Source: G963662905 sp965230045 (lineage in GTDB: Bacteria; Bacteroidota; Bacteroidia; Bacteroidales; WRLA01). From it: 64,000 nt of DNA. The notes below the pieces were generated by a model. It was not told where the DNA came from and searched no databases. It was given only the letters and a program-made list of their open reading frames with translations. Location of the stretch: assembly GCA_965230045.1 (NCBI GenBank), contig OZ245940.1, positions 5,022,001 to 5,086,000 of the forward strand, given 5' to 3'. The position numbers were made by a program, and so were the translations under genes. Of this stretch, positions 35,310-45,844 are shown piece by piece (within the stretch, counting starts at the first letter, position 1; every line of letters begins with the position of its first letter).

Positions 35310-36944
35310 ATGAGCGAAGACCATAAAAAACAACTGGAACAGCAACTCTGGAATATCGCAGATACATTAAGGGGACGGATGAATGCCGACGAATTCCGGG
35401 ATTACATCCTGGGGTTTATCTTCTACAAATATTTGTCGGAGAAAATGGGAATATATGCCGACTCCATTTTAAAACCCGATGGAATCACTTACCATGATAT
35501 TCAGGAAAACACCGAGAAAGGAAAAGAATACATCGAAGCAATTCGTGAGGAATCATTGGAGAAACTTGGATATTTCCTAAAGCCATCCGAATTATTTTGC
35601 GAATTAGTTAAACGAGGAAACGGACTTGGACACGATGCTTTTGAAACTGACCAGAAACAAATCGAAGACATAAAATCTGGAAAACTTGACGACAAAGTAA
35701 CCGCAAGTAATTTTATTCTTGAAGACCTTCAAAAAATCCTGATTAATATCCAAAACAGTACAATGGGTACGGATAGCGAAGAAGATTTCGACAATCTTTT
35801 CGAGGACATGGATTTAAACAGTACCAAACTCGGTAAAACACCCGAAGCACGAAATACAATAATTGCAAAGGTGCTTGCGCACCTCGACAAAATAGATTTC
35901 AGGCTAAAAGATACCGAACTGGATGTTTTAGGCGATGCTTACGAATACCTTATTGGGCAATTTGCAAGTGGCGCAGGTAAAAAAGCAGGAGAATTTTACA
36001 CCCCACAAGGCGTAAGTACCATTTTAGCAAAACTGGTAACGACAGGAAAAACAAAACTAAAATCGGTTTATGACCCAACCTGTGGTTCTGGTTCTTTATT
36101 GTTGCGTGTAGCCAAAGAGGTGGAGAATGTAAACAACTATTACGGACAGGAACTAAACCGCACCACATACAACCTTTGCCGAATGAACATGATTTTGCAC
36201 GATGTGCATTACCGTAAATTCGACATTAAACAGGAAGATACGTTGGAACACCCGCAACACACTGATTTACAGTTTGAGGCTGTGGTGGCGAATCCCCCTT
36301 TCTCCGCTAAGTGGAGTGCAAACCAATTATTCACAAGCGACGACCGTTTTAGCCAATACGGTAAACTGGCACCAAGCAGTAAAGCTGACTTTGCCTTTGT
36401 ACAACACATGATTTACCAGTTAGATGACAATGGTATTATGGCAATTGTGTTACCTCATGGTGTATTATTCCGTGGGGCTGCCGAAGGACATATCCGCCGT
36501 TTCCTGATTGAAGAAAAAAACTATCTCGATGCCGTAATTGGTTTACCTGCCAATATTTTTTACGGAACAAGTATTCCAACTTGTATTTTGGTATTTAAAA
36601 AGTGCCGTGAAAATCCCGATAATATTGTATTTATTGATTGTAGCCAAGAGTTTGAAAAAGGCACGCAAAACATGTTACGACCAACCGATATTAATAAGAT
36701 TATTACCACCTATCGGGAACGAAATACAATTGAGAAATACAGTTATGTAGCTCCAATTTCTGAAATCGTTGAGAACGATTTTAATCTGAACATTCCTCGA
36801 TATATCAACACCTTTGAGGAAGAAGAACGAATTGATATAAAAGCAGTAGCTGTGCAGTTGCGAGACTTAGAAAACGAAATGAAATCAACTGATAACGAGT
36901 TGATTGCCCTATGTAAAGAATTAAACATTGATACCCCTTTTTAG
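35310..36944 (+). CDS. hsdM: Type I restriction-modification DNA methyltransferase HsdM
   Basis: A 544-residue N6-adenine methyltransferase subunit. The N-terminal HsdM_N domain (QQLWNIADTLRGRMNADEFRDY) leads to the AdoMet motif I DPTCGSGSLLLR (from D255) and the catalytic motif IV NPPF (328-331). With HsdS it methylates the recognition site and with HsdR it forms the restriction complex. It is the first gene of hsdM-hsdS-hsdR (3-base gaps). Only its first ~17 bases are shared with the hsdM of island 2. HsdS is interrupted by IS66, so specificity, and hence methylation, may be lost unless the insertion excises or the half-subunits assemble. Confidence 0.95.
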   Translation: MSEDHKKQLEQQLWNIADTLRGRMNADEFRDYILGFIFYKYLSEKMGIYADSILKPDGITYHDIQENTEKGKEYIEAIREESLEKLGYFLKPSELFCELVKRGNGLGHDAFETDQKQIEDIKSGKLDDKVTASNFILEDLQKILINIQNSTMGTDSEEDFDNLFEDMDLNSTKLGKTPEARNTIIAKVLAHLDKIDFRLKDTELDVLGDAYEYLIGQFASGAGKKAGEFYTPQGVSTILAKLVTTGKTKLKSVYDPTCGSGSLLLRVAKEVENVNNYYGQELNRTTYNLCRMNMILHDVHYRKFDIKQEDTLEHPQHTDLQFEAVVANPPFSAKWSANQLFTSDDRFSQYGKLAPSSKADFAFVQHMIYQLDDNGIMAIVLPHGVLFRGAAEGHIRRFLIEEKNYLDAVIGLPANIFYGTSIPTCILVFKKCRENPDNIVFIDCSQEFEKGTQNMLRPTDINKIITTYRERNTIEKYSYVAPISEIVENDFNLNIPRYINTFEEEERIDIKAVAVQLRDLENEMKSTDNELIALCKELNIDTPF

Positions 36945-37427
36945 ATTATGGAAAAGCTGAAAAGTAAGACACCCGAAATCAGGTTTCCAGAGTTTAATAA
37001 CGAATGGGAAGTTAAAAAAATGGGTAAGCTGGTTTCAAGGATTTCAAAACCTGTTGACCTTGAAGACACAAAAGAGTATCAGGAAATTGGTATTCGTTCT
37101 CATGGGAAAGGTTTGTTTTATAAAGAACATATAACGGGAAAAGAAATTGGAAATAAACGGGTATTCTGGATTGAAGAAGACTGTTTTATCGTAAATATTG
37201 TTTTTGCATGGGAACAGGCAGTTGCAAAGACAACCTCGAAACAATTAGGTTTAATTGCCTCTCACCGTTTTCCAATGTATAAGCCAAAAGAAAATACAGC
37301 ACATTTGGATTACCTTTTGCATTTTTTCCTGACACCTAAAGGTAAACACTTATTAGGACTTGCTTCTCCTGGTGGCGCAGGGAGAAACAAAACACTTGGA
37401 CAAAAGGAATTTGAAAATTTAAAATTC

Positions 37428-39071
37428 GTAACTAATCAGTGTCAGAAAAAAATCAATCCTTATTAACAATTTTCGCTGTGGCTTGTGAATAACTTTCTGG
37501 GGTTGATGCGTTTAAAGGCTCTGTGATTTTGCTATTTGTTTGCCTTTGGATTTCGGGTTTAAATATTGGGTTCTCCTTGGGGTATTTTTCAAAAATCATT
37601 GGCTGTTCACAATTTGCTGTTTCCTGTGTTCGTAACTAAACCGCTGGTAATTTGACTTTTGCCTCCAACCTACACTACTTTTGAAAGAAAAAAGTTTTGG
37701 ACAAAGATTTCATTATACAAGAGCTTTTCAAAAGGATCGGCCAGCTTGAAAGAAGACTGGAAGCCCTTGAGTTGGAAAACAAAAAACTCAAAGAAAAGCT
37801 TGCCAAATACCAAACACCAAAAAACAGCAACAACAGCTCAATACCTCCCTCCCAAGATCAGAACCGCCCTAAGCGCAGGAGTTTGAGGGAAAAGACAGGG
37901 CGTAAGCCAGGCGGACAGGCAGGGCGGAAAGGAAACACACTTAAGATGGCCCAAGTGCCTGACACTATTGAGAAGCACATCCCCTCATATTGCAAGTGTT
38001 GCGGAAAAGACCTTGCTTCTTTGCCCGTACAATTAGCCGGTAAACGCCAGGTATTTGATATTCCCGAGATAAAGTTACATGTCACAGAACACCGGGTATA
38101 TAAAAAGGTTTGCAGTTGTGGCCATGAAACCAAGTGTGATTATCCATCTCAGGCCAATGCCCCGGTAAGCTATGGGAACAACATTGAAAGTTTGATCGGG
38201 TATTTCCATACCAGGCAGTACCTGCCCTTTCTGCGTATGAAAGAACTTTTCAGGGATGTTTTCCACGTTCCCATAAGCGAAGGGGGCATCCATTATTTGC
38301 TCAATAAACTAAAGCGTAAGGCCCAACCAGCCTATGACCTAATAAAGCAAAAGTTGCTTTCGGGAGGATATTGTTTTTCTGTAGGAAGTGATGAGACAGG
38401 AGTTAAGGTTGATGGCAATAAGCACTGGGCATGGACATGGCAAAACCAAGAGGCTACATTCATTACCATCACTGACAACAGGGCACAGAGGAGCATTGGC
38501 AATACATTTAAAGATGGGTTTAAAAACTCTGTGTTGGTACATGATTGCTGGAAGAGCCATTTTAATACTGCTGCGCTGTCGCACCAGATTTGTATGGCAC
38601 ATCTTTTACGTGACCTGAATTACTTGTCAGAAAGGTATGGGCATAAATGGAGCAGGATATGCAAACGGCTGTTTCAAACGGCACTGGATTTGAAGAAAAA
38701 AATGGACAATGCGGGCTGCTACGTACATAACCCAAAGAGGAACGCAATTGAAAACAGGCTGAACAGTTTACTGAAAGCAGAACTGCCGGAAAAACACAAC
38801 GAATTGCTTGCATTCAAAAAAAGGCTCGTCAAATACAGGGACTATATCTTCACCTTCTTATATCACCCAGAAGTCCCGCCAGACAATAATGCTTCTGAAA
38901 GGGCAATCCGAAACATAAAAGTAAAACAGAAAGTTTCAGGTCAATTCAGATCGACCGAAGGAGCGGATGCCTTTGCTGTTTTGAGATCAGTTACTGACAC
39001 AATTATCAAGAATGGACAGAGTGTTGTGCCTGCTTTGGGAACTATCGCTAATTTGCAGACTGATTAGTTAC
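37428..39071 (+). mobile_element. IS66-family insertion (ISBst12-like, single gene)
   Basis: It is 1,644 bp with terminal inverted repeats GTAACTAATCAGT and a precise 8-bp target duplication TAAAATTC at 37420-37427 and 39072-39079. Eight-base duplications and GTAA ends are typical of IS66. It lacks the small tnpA/tnpB genes, as in the ISBst12 subgroup. Confidence 0.93.
37697..39067 (+). CDS. IS66-family transposase (TnpC type)
   Basis: A 456-residue DDE transposase starting at TTG 37697. An N-terminal leucine-zipper-like coiled coil (ELFKRIGQLERRLEALELEN) is followed by a PPSQDQNRPKRRSLREKTGR basic linker, a zinc-binding segment (CKCCGKDL, CSCGHETKC), and a catalytic domain with SDETGVKVDG, LVHDCWKSH and the ASERAIRNIKVKQK glutamate. 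The motifs look intact, so the element may be active. It ends 4 bases before the right inverted-repeat end. About 270 bases at the 5' end of the element are noncoding. Confidence 0.93.
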   Translation: MDKDFIIQELFKRIGQLERRLEALELENKKLKEKLAKYQTPKNSNNSSIPPSQDQNRPKRRSLREKTGRKPGGQAGRKGNTLKMAQVPDTIEKHIPSYCKCCGKDLASLPVQLAGKRQVFDIPEIKLHVTEHRVYKKVCSCGHETKCDYPSQANAPVSYGNNIESLIGYFHTRQYLPFLRMKELFRDVFHVPISEGGIHYLLNKLKRKAQPAYDLIKQKLLSGGYCFSVGSDETGVKVDGNKHWAWTWQNQEATFITITDNRAQRSIGNTFKDGFKNSVLVHDCWKSHFNTAALSHQICMAHLLRDLNYLSERYGHKWSRICKRLFQTALDLKKKMDNAGCYVHNPKRNAIENRLNSLLKAELPEKHNELLAFKKRLVKYRDYIFTFLYHPEVPPDNNASERAIRNIKVKQKVSGQFRSTEGADAFAVLRSVTDTIIKNGQSVVPALGTIANLQTD

Positions 39072-39769
39072 TAAAATTCTTTGCTCCAACTTTCAAAGAA
39101 CAATTTCAAATTTCTCATTTCCTAAATATTATCACCAAGAAAATAGAATTTTTAGAGACGAAGAAAACTTTACTGGAAACATATAAAATCGGAGTAGCAA
39201 AAAAAATACTTACTAAAGAACTACGATTTAAAAATGATGCTGGTAATCAATTCCCAGAATGGGAAATATTACAACTTGGTGAATGTTTAGAATATGAGCA
39301 GCCTACTAAATATTTAGTCAGAGATACAGAATACAATAATGATTACCCTATTCCTGTATTAACAGCAGGCAAAACATTTATTTTAGGATATACAAATGAG
39401 TTAGATGGTATTTATTCAAAGGAACTTCCAGTCATAATTTTTGATGATTTCACAACATCCACTCAGTTTGTGGATTTTCCTTTTAAAGCCAAATCAAGTG
39501 CAATGAAAATCTTAAAAATTATAGGGAATCATAATATTAGGTTTCTTTTTGAAATTCTTCAAAACATAAATTATGATTTTGGAGGACATGGAAGGCATTG
39601 GATTTCGATTTTTGCAAATATGGAAGTTTCTATGCCATGCCTTGAAGAACAAAATAAAATAGCCAATTTCCTATCTTCCCTTGATAAAAAGATAAATCAA
39701 TGCCAACAGCAGATTGAGCAAACTACCCAATGGAAAAAAGGTCTGTTACAAAAAATGTTTGTATAAGTT

Positions 39770-42625
39770 ATGAGCAAGCAACCCGAACAAATATTAGAAA
39801 ACCAGTTAGTAGAACAGCTTCAAAAGTTGGGGTATGGTTTGGTACATATCACAAACGAAACCGAATTGATAGCCAACCTTAAAGCCCAGCTTGAAAAACA
39901 TAATGAGGTAAAGTTTACAGACAGTGAATTTGAAAAAGTACTGAATATTCTCAGCAAAGGTTCGGTTTTCGAAAAAGCAAAAACACTTCGTGAAAAACAA
40001 CACATAGTTCGGGATAATGGAGACAACCTGTATTTCGAGTTTATTCAAACCGAGCATTGGTGTCAAAACCAATTTCAGGTTACACACCAGGTAACAGTTG
40101 AAGGGAAATACAAAAACCGTTACGATGTTACCTTGCTCATAAACGGTTTGCCATTGGTTCAAATCGAACTCAAACGCCGTGGTTTGGAACTCAAAGAAGC
40201 TTTCAATCAAATCAACCGTTATCAACGGCATTCATTCGGGGCAAATTCAGCCTTGTTTCAATACATCCAGTTATTTGTCATAAGCAACGGGGTAAATACA
40301 AAATACTACGCCAATAACCGATACCAGTCATTCAAACAAACCTTTTTCTGGACAGACAAGGAAAACAAACGTCTTACCAATATACTGAACGGTTTCACCA
40401 GCGATTTTCTTGAACCTTGCCATATCTCAAAAATGATATGCAAGTATATCGTTCTAAACGAAACCAATAAAATATTAATGGTACTGCGCCCTTACCAGTA
40501 TTATGCTGTAGAGGCATTAATCGACAAGGTATTGCACAGCCGTAAAAACGGTTATGTTTGGCATACTACAGGTTCGGGCAAAACTTTAACCTCGTTTAAA
40601 GCGAGCCAGATTTTAACGGCTTTGCCAAAGGTTAAAAAGGTGGTGTTTGTGGTAGACCGTAAAGACCTCGATTACCAAACCACCAAAGAGTTTAATAGTT
40701 TCAGCAAAGGTTGTATCGATGGCACCGACAACACGAAACAACTGGTTAAGCAGTTTGCCGACGATACCAAACTTATTGTTACGACCATTCAAAAGCTCAA
40801 TACTGCCATTAGTAAAAAACAGTATCAGAGCAAAATGGAGAAAATGCAGGACGAGCGTATTGTTTTCATTTTTGATGAATGCCACCGTTCGCAGTTTGGC
40901 GATACCCACAACCGCATAAAGCAGTTTTTCAATAATCCGCAAATGTTCGGGTTTACAGGTACGCCAATCTTTGCCGACAATGCAGCCAAAAACGAATTAG
41001 GCAAACGTACCACCAAAGATTTATTTGGCGATTGCCTTCATAAATATGTGATTACCGATGCCATAAAGGACGAAAACGTCCTGAAATTCTCGGTTGAATA
41101 TGTAGGTCGATACAAAAAGAAAGATGCAGCCACCGAAATTGATATTGAAGTGGAAGACATCGACACTAAAGAACTGATGGAATCGCCTGTTCGTTTGGAG
41201 AAAATTGCCAATTACATACTGGCGCATCATAAACGCAAAACCCACAATCAGGAATTTACAGGCATGTTTTGCGTTAGTGGGGTTGAAACGCTCATTAAGT
41301 ATTACGATATTCTGCAAAAGAAAAAGGAAGTTGGAGAACACAATTTTAAAATAGCAACCATTTTCAGCTATACAGCCAACGAAGACGATGCCGATGCCAA
41401 CGGCTTTTTGCCCGAAGAACTTTCGGTGGTGGAAGAACCACGTGCCTTATATGGCTTGAATAAACACAGTCGTGAAAAGCTCGATGAATACATTGGGCAT
41501 TACAACCAAATGTTTGGCAGTAGCTTTTCAACCAAAGACAGCCAATCGTTTTACAACTATTACAACGATATTTCAAAGAAAGTTAAGGAACGCAAAGTTG
41601 ATATTTTACTGGTCGTAAATATGTTCCTGACAGGTTTCGACAGCCCTGCATTAAATACCTTGTACGTTGACAAAAACCTGAAATACCACGGATTAATTCA
41701 AGCCTATTCACGTACCAACCGAATACTGAACGAGCAAAAATCGCAGGGAAATATTGTCGTATTCCGCAATCTGAAAAAGCATACCGATGATGCCATTACC
41801 CTCTTTAGCAACAAAGAAGCTATCGAGGAAATCATCATGAAGCCTTACGAGGAATATGCAAAGAAATTCAACGAAGCGTTTATCGAACTGCTTAAAATTG
41901 CCCCAACAGTAAACAGCGTAAACGATTTACAGACCGAGGAAGACGAACTGAAATTTATTAAGGCATTTAGGGAATTGATGCGGATTAAAAATATCCTCAC
42001 CACCTTTGCCAACTTCAAATGGGAAGATTTGGCAATGACCGAACAGCAGTTCGAGGATTACAAAAGCAAGTACCTTGATTTATACGACAAAGTAAAATCC
42101 GACCACCAGAAAGAAAAAGTTTCCATCTTAGATGATGTTGATTTTGAACTCGAATTAATTCACCGTGATGAAATAAACGTTGCGTACATACTCAAACTGT
42201 TAGCCAACCTGAAAGATGCCAAGAAAGCTGAACAGGAGAAAAAACGGAAAGAAATTCTCGATATACTTTCAGGTGAAGCCCACTTACGTAGCAAGCGTGA
42301 ACTGATTGAGAAATTTATTTTGGAAAATCTACCCGTAATTGAAGACTCCGAAGATGTTCCCGAAGCCTTTGAAAAATTCTGGCAAGAAGAACAAATCAAA
42401 GCATTCAATAAACTGGTAGAAGAAGAAAATCTGGTAGCCGACAAAGCCGAAAAGCTAATCGAGGAATACCTTTTTGCCGAGCGTGAGCCATTACGTGATG
42501 AAGTACTGGCTTTAATTGAAGGAGAACAACCTTCGGTACTCCAACGCAAAAAAGTTGGCGCTCGAATTTTAAGTAAGATCGTGAAATTTGTTGATACTTT
42601 TATTGATGGAGTGACAGGGCTTTAA
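39770..42625 (+). CDS. hsdR: Type I restriction endonuclease subunit HsdR
   Basis: A 951-residue motor-nuclease. The N-terminal HSDR_N nuclease region includes NRYDVTLLINGLPLVQIELKR, a PD-(D/E)xK-like core. The helicase part has Walker A TTGSGKT (around G268), the DECH box (from D369), GFTGTPIF, and later VNMFLTGFDSPALNTLYVDK and YSRTNRI, as in superfamily 2. A C-terminal helical part would bind HsdM/HsdS. It translocates and cuts unmodified DNA. The ATG lies 3 bases after the hsdS stop. With HsdS split, this endonuclease is probably off. Confidence 0.94.
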   Translation: MSKQPEQILENQLVEQLQKLGYGLVHITNETELIANLKAQLEKHNEVKFTDSEFEKVLNILSKGSVFEKAKTLREKQHIVRDNGDNLYFEFIQTEHWCQNQFQVTHQVTVEGKYKNRYDVTLLINGLPLVQIELKRRGLELKEAFNQINRYQRHSFGANSALFQYIQLFVISNGVNTKYYANNRYQSFKQTFFWTDKENKRLTNILNGFTSDFLEPCHISKMICKYIVLNETNKILMVLRPYQYYAVEALIDKVLHSRKNGYVWHTTGSGKTLTSFKASQILTALPKVKKVVFVVDRKDLDYQTTKEFNSFSKGCIDGTDNTKQLVKQFADDTKLIVTTIQKLNTAISKKQYQSKMEKMQDERIVFIFDECHRSQFGDTHNRIKQFFNNPQMFGFTGTPIFADNAAKNELGKRTTKDLFGDCLHKYVITDAIKDENVLKFSVEYVGRYKKKDAATEIDIEVEDIDTKELMESPVRLEKIANYILAHHKRKTHNQEFTGMFCVSGVETLIKYYDILQKKKEVGEHNFKIATIFSYTANEDDADANGFLPEELSVVEEPRALYGLNKHSREKLDEYIGHYNQMFGSSFSTKDSQSFYNYYNDISKKVKERKVDILLVVNMFLTGFDSPALNTLYVDKNLKYHGLIQAYSRTNRILNEQKSQGNIVVFRNLKKHTDDAITLFSNKEAIEEIIMKPYEEYAKKFNEAFIELLKIAPTVNSVNDLQTEEDELKFIKAFRELMRIKNILTTFANFKWEDLAMTEQQFEDYKSKYLDLYDKVKSDHQKEKVSILDDVDFELELIHRDEINVAYILKLLANLKDAKKAEQEKKRKEILDILSGEAHLRSKRELIEKFILENLPVIEDSEDVPEAFEKFWQEEQIKAFNKLVEEENLVADKAEKLIEEYLFAEREPLRDEVLALIEGEQPSVLQRKKVGARILSKIVKFVDTFIDGVTGL

Positions 42626-42672
42626 ACCTGGCACTCCCCGAAATTGGGCAAAAAGATAATGAACGGATTCAA

Positions 42673-42742
42673 CCCCAAGCTTCTTAATACTTTGCCGGGA
42701 AAAAGAGGTTTTGTGCAACTCAGCGAATAGCCGTAAAAGCCA
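42673..42742 (+). repeat. Restriction-locus 3' flank repeat, copy 1
   Basis: CCCCAAGCTTC, TACTTTGCCGG, GAGGTTTTG and AATAGC(C/G)G blocks occur in the same order at 59757-59826 in island 2. They mark the right end of the restriction module in both islands. Confidence 0.6.
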
Positions 42743-42968
42743 GTATTCAGCTACCATCCTCGAAAATAATTCAAAATAGAATTACTAAGGTGAACATATA
42801 AGTATTTTTCTGCAATCTGAAAATCCCACCACACAAACAGCACATTTGGTTTTTGCCGAAGCTCAATCCCATAGCTGAAAAACCAAAAGAACTGTTTTCT
42901 TGCCACGTGCCGACAAAATCATTCCTACCCAGCAATACAAAAATATATTATATTTCAATAATTAATTG

Positions 42969-42976
42969 TATCTTTG
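42969..42976 (+). promoter_or_regulatory. -7 box of the XRE-TrlF-AlbA operon
   Basis: TATCTTTG fits TAnnTTTG and lies 33 bases before the ATG at 43010; a possible TTG start at 42974 would lie inside it. Confidence 0.5.
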
Positions 42977-43009
42977 GCCTTTATATTTAAAAGTAAAGAC
43001 TGTGAATCA

Positions 43010-43207
43010 ATGAATCGGATTAAAAAAGTTTTAAAGGAACAAGGGAGAACTCAAACTTGGCTCGCTGAAAAAATTGGAAAAAGCTATGTAGTGGTTACTA
43101 ACTACTGTAACAATAACACACAGCCAAGTATTCAGGTCTTAACGGAAATTTCGCAGGTTTTGGATGTTGACGTAAGAGAATTATTGGTTTCTACAAAAGA
43201 CGATTAA
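43010..43207 (+). CDS. Small XRE-type HTH transcriptional regulator
   Basis: A 65-residue Cro/C1-type helix-turn-helix protein. The fold is visible as MNRIKKVLKEQGRTQTWLAE (helix 1-2) and SYVVVTNYCNNNTQPSIQVL (recognition helix and loop), then DVDVRELLV. It lies 3 bases before the TrlF gene and follows a -7 box, so it probably regulates its own operon, in the way controller genes restrain toxic defence genes. The longer TTG-start version from 42974 begins inside the promoter and is rejected. Confidence 0.85.
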   Translation: MNRIKKVLKEQGRTQTWLAEKIGKSYVVVTNYCNNNTQPSIQVLTEISQVLDVDVRELLVSTKDD

Positions 43208-43210
43208 TAA

Positions 43211-45844
43211 ATGGATAAAGGATTTGAAATATTTGAAAACGGAAGCACTTGGTTAAGGGCTGACTTTCATTTGCACACCAAAGCAGACAAAGAATTTGTT
43301 TACCAAGGTGGAGATAATTCCTTTGTGTCCGATTATGCAAAACAATTGAGTAAAGAAAAAATTGGAATTGCTGCAATAACCAACCACAATAAATTCGACT
43401 TCAATGAATATAAAGCTCTTGCAAAAAAAGCGCGAAAGCAAGAAATATATGTATTGCCAGGAGTCGAATTATCTGTAAATGATGGAGCGAATGGGATCCA
43501 CTGTCTTGTTATCTTCAATCCTATCGAATGGCTTGAGTACGGCACAGATTACATCAATCAGTTTATTACCCAAACATTTGCAGGAAAGCATAATTACGAA
43601 AATGAAAATGGCCGCTCTAATGATAATCTGATTGAAACAATCAAAAAACTAAACGCTTTTGAGAAAGACTATTTCATCATAATGGCTCACATCGAGCAAA
43701 GAAGTGGTTTCTATAATGAGTTGGATGGAGGACGACTCCAAGAGTTAAGTAACAATCCTTTGTTCCGTAAAGCAGTTCTTGGGTTTCAAAAAGTTAGATC
43801 GAGAGATGTAATTGATAAGTTAAACCTGTGGCTTGACAATAACATGCCAGCTTTTGTAGAGGGTTCTGACGCTAAAAATATTGAAGGAATCGGAACAGGA
43901 AATTGTGTCAACGATATTACCCAAAAAACATACCTTAAAATTGGAGCATTCAATTTTGAAGCGATTAAATATGCTCTGTTAGATAAACAATTCAGACAGG
44001 ATACTGAAAAACCCAATCCAGTTAATGGCTACATAAAATCTATCAGTTTTAAAGGCGGCAAATTAGATGGTTCAACACTTCACCTAAATCATTCTATGAA
44101 CAACTTAATCGGCATTAGAGGAAGTGGTAAATCTTCAATTTTAGAAGCTATCAGGTACGCCTTGGATTTTGATTTGAACCGGAATCAAAATGTTGATTTT
44201 GAATATAAAACCAATTTGGTCAATGCTTTATTAGGAAGCGGTGGGAAAATAACATCCGTTTTAGTTGACGAACAAGGAAAGGAATATACTGCTGAAAAAA
44301 TTCTTGGAGATAGAACAGATATTTATAAAAACCGAGAATTGCAACTTGGTTTAAAACCCAATGCCATTGTAAAAAAGCCGATATATTTTGGTCAAAAAGA
44401 CCTTTCCCAAATAGGCGATTCCCTTTCAACTGAATATTTAATAAGCAAATTGATTGGCGACCGATTATTAAATAAAAAACGTGAAATAGAAGAGAAAAAT
44501 CAGGACGTTTTAAAGCTTATCGGAGAACTCAAAAAAATAGATGCCAGAGCTTCCCGAAAGGCAGACATAGAAGCCAAACAAGCTGAATTGAAACTAAAAA
44601 TCCAAGTCTTCAAGGATAATGAAATTGACAAAAAACTCGAAAAACAAATCTCATTTGACAAGGATAGTAACTTTATTAAAAGACTTGAAAAATTTGAGCA
44701 AAAGGTAATTGATGGACTTAATGAATATGTGAGTGAATATGAGGATAGTTTTCAGAGTTTCAAGTCTTATACATCTAAAGAAAACACGACCGATATTGAG
44801 GCAATAAAAAAACATTTTGAAGTATTTGAGAAGTTATTTCGTGAAGCAAAATCGGTTTCCTCAAAGTTGGGTGAGGAAAATATCAAGCTTCAAAAAATGC
44901 ATCAAGATTTCAATGTGAAATATGAAGCCCTGAAAGAAGAATTTTCAAAAATCAAAAGAGAAATTAATTTGCCCAATATACAGGCAGACGATTATGTGAA
45001 GTACACTAAGGAACTTGACCTTACAAAAGCCCAATTATCTGAATTATACAAACTATCGCACAAGAAAAAAACGATAGAAGCCCAATTGAAACAGACATTG
45101 GTTTCATTGCAAAATTTGTGGCACAACGAGTTTGAAATTGTGCAAGAGGAAATCAAAAAAGTTAATGACGACCAAGATGCAATCAAAATAGCGGTCGACT
45201 TCAAAGGGAATAAGAAAGATTTTAAATCTTACTTAAAAGAGAATTTGAGGGGCAGTAATTTAAGGGACAACAACATTCAGGCAATCGTAGATAATTATAA
45301 TGATTTGATTGCAGTTTATGAGGATTTGAACCAACCTAAAACTACAATTTCCGAAAATCTTTCTGATATTCAACTAAACGCATTTCGAGAATATTTCAAC
45401 AGCAATGTTGAGGCGTTTTTAACGTACAGAGTGCCTGATAAGTTTGACATTATTTATCGAGGAAGACCATTGAATGAACATTCATTAGGGCAAAGAGCTT
45501 CGGCATTGATAATATTCTTATTAACCCTTAAAGAAAGCGACTTGATCATCATTGACCAGCCAGAGGATGATTTGGACAACCAAACTATTTACAATGATGT
45601 GATTAAAGCATTAAAAGATTTAAAAAATTCTTCTCAGTTCATTTTTGCTACCCACAATCCGAACATTCCTGTACTTGGTGATTGCGAACAAGTTATTTCG
45701 TTCAAATATAATACTAGTAGCATACAAACGAATCTTGGAAGCATTGACAATATAACTATCAGAAATGAAATTGTAAATATTATGGAGGGCGGTCAAGAAG
45801 CATTTAATAACAGAAAAAGAATTTACGAATTATGGACGCATTAG
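43211..45844 (+). CDS. TrlF-like PHP/AAA ATPase (putative defence protein)
   Basis: An 877-residue protein with an N-terminal PHP phosphoesterase-like domain (DFHLHTKAD at residues 18-26, ITNHNKFD, LPGVELSVN) and an SMC/RecF-like ATPase. The latter has Walker A GIRGSGKSS (301-309), a long coiled coil (~420-680), the signature HSLGQRASALI and Walker B DLIIIDQPEDD with D782. NCBI calls this architecture the TrlF family. PHP domains cut phosphodiester bonds and the ABC-like part would bind DNA or ends. It probably senses or cleaves foreign nucleic acid with the downstream AlbA-type protein; its gene overlaps that start by 13 bases. The exact substrate is unknown. Confidence 0.82.
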   Translation: MDKGFEIFENGSTWLRADFHLHTKADKEFVYQGGDNSFVSDYAKQLSKEKIGIAAITNHNKFDFNEYKALAKKARKQEIYVLPGVELSVNDGANGIHCLVIFNPIEWLEYGTDYINQFITQTFAGKHNYENENGRSNDNLIETIKKLNAFEKDYFIIMAHIEQRSGFYNELDGGRLQELSNNPLFRKAVLGFQKVRSRDVIDKLNLWLDNNMPAFVEGSDAKNIEGIGTGNCVNDITQKTYLKIGAFNFEAIKYALLDKQFRQDTEKPNPVNGYIKSISFKGGKLDGSTLHLNHSMNNLIGIRGSGKSSILEAIRYALDFDLNRNQNVDFEYKTNLVNALLGSGGKITSVLVDEQGKEYTAEKILGDRTDIYKNRELQLGLKPNAIVKKPIYFGQKDLSQIGDSLSTEYLISKLIGDRLLNKKREIEEKNQDVLKLIGELKKIDARASRKADIEAKQAELKLKIQVFKDNEIDKKLEKQISFDKDSNFIKRLEKFEQKVIDGLNEYVSEYEDSFQSFKSYTSKENTTDIEAIKKHFEVFEKLFREAKSVSSKLGEENIKLQKMHQDFNVKYEALKEEFSKIKREINLPNIQADDYVKYTKELDLTKAQLSELYKLSHKKKTIEAQLKQTLVSLQNLWHNEFEIVQEEIKKVNDDQDAIKIAVDFKGNKKDFKSYLKENLRGSNLRDNNIQAIVDNYNDLIAVYEDLNQPKTTISENLSDIQLNAFREYFNSNVEAFLTYRVPDKFDIIYRGRPLNEHSLGQRASALIIFLLTLKESDLIIIDQPEDDLDNQTIYNDVIKALKDLKNSSQFIFATHNPNIPVLGDCEQVISFKYNTSSIQTNLGSIDNITIRNEIVNIMEGGQEAFNNRKRIYELWTH

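Larger units (their letters stand above)
36948..39766 (+). pseudogene. hsdS: Type I specificity subunit HsdS, split by IS66-type element
   Basis: The 5' part (36948-37427, 160 codons) encodes the first target-recognition domain: NEWEVKKMGKLVSRIS at the start, then GGAGRNKTLGQKEFENLKF. The 3' part (39080-39766, 228 codons) encodes the central conserved helix (KKIEFLETKKTLLETYKIG), the second recognition domain and the terminal helix (EEQNKIANFLSSLDKKINQ). Removing the insertion and one copy of its 8-bp duplication rejoins the frame exactly, giving 388 residues, a normal HsdS. The current upstream frame ends at 37466 after 12 foreign codons. A truncated HsdS with one domain can act as a dimer in some systems, so residual function is possible. 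Confidence 0.92.
42626..43009 (+). other. Intergenic region between hsdR and the XRE gene
   Basis: No gene is seen in these 384 bases. It holds a segment shared with island 2 (42673-42742) and an imperfect hairpin with TTTGGTTTTT (42845-42854) pairing AAAAACCAAA (42878-42887). A -7 box at 42969 precedes the XRE gene. Confidence 0.6.
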
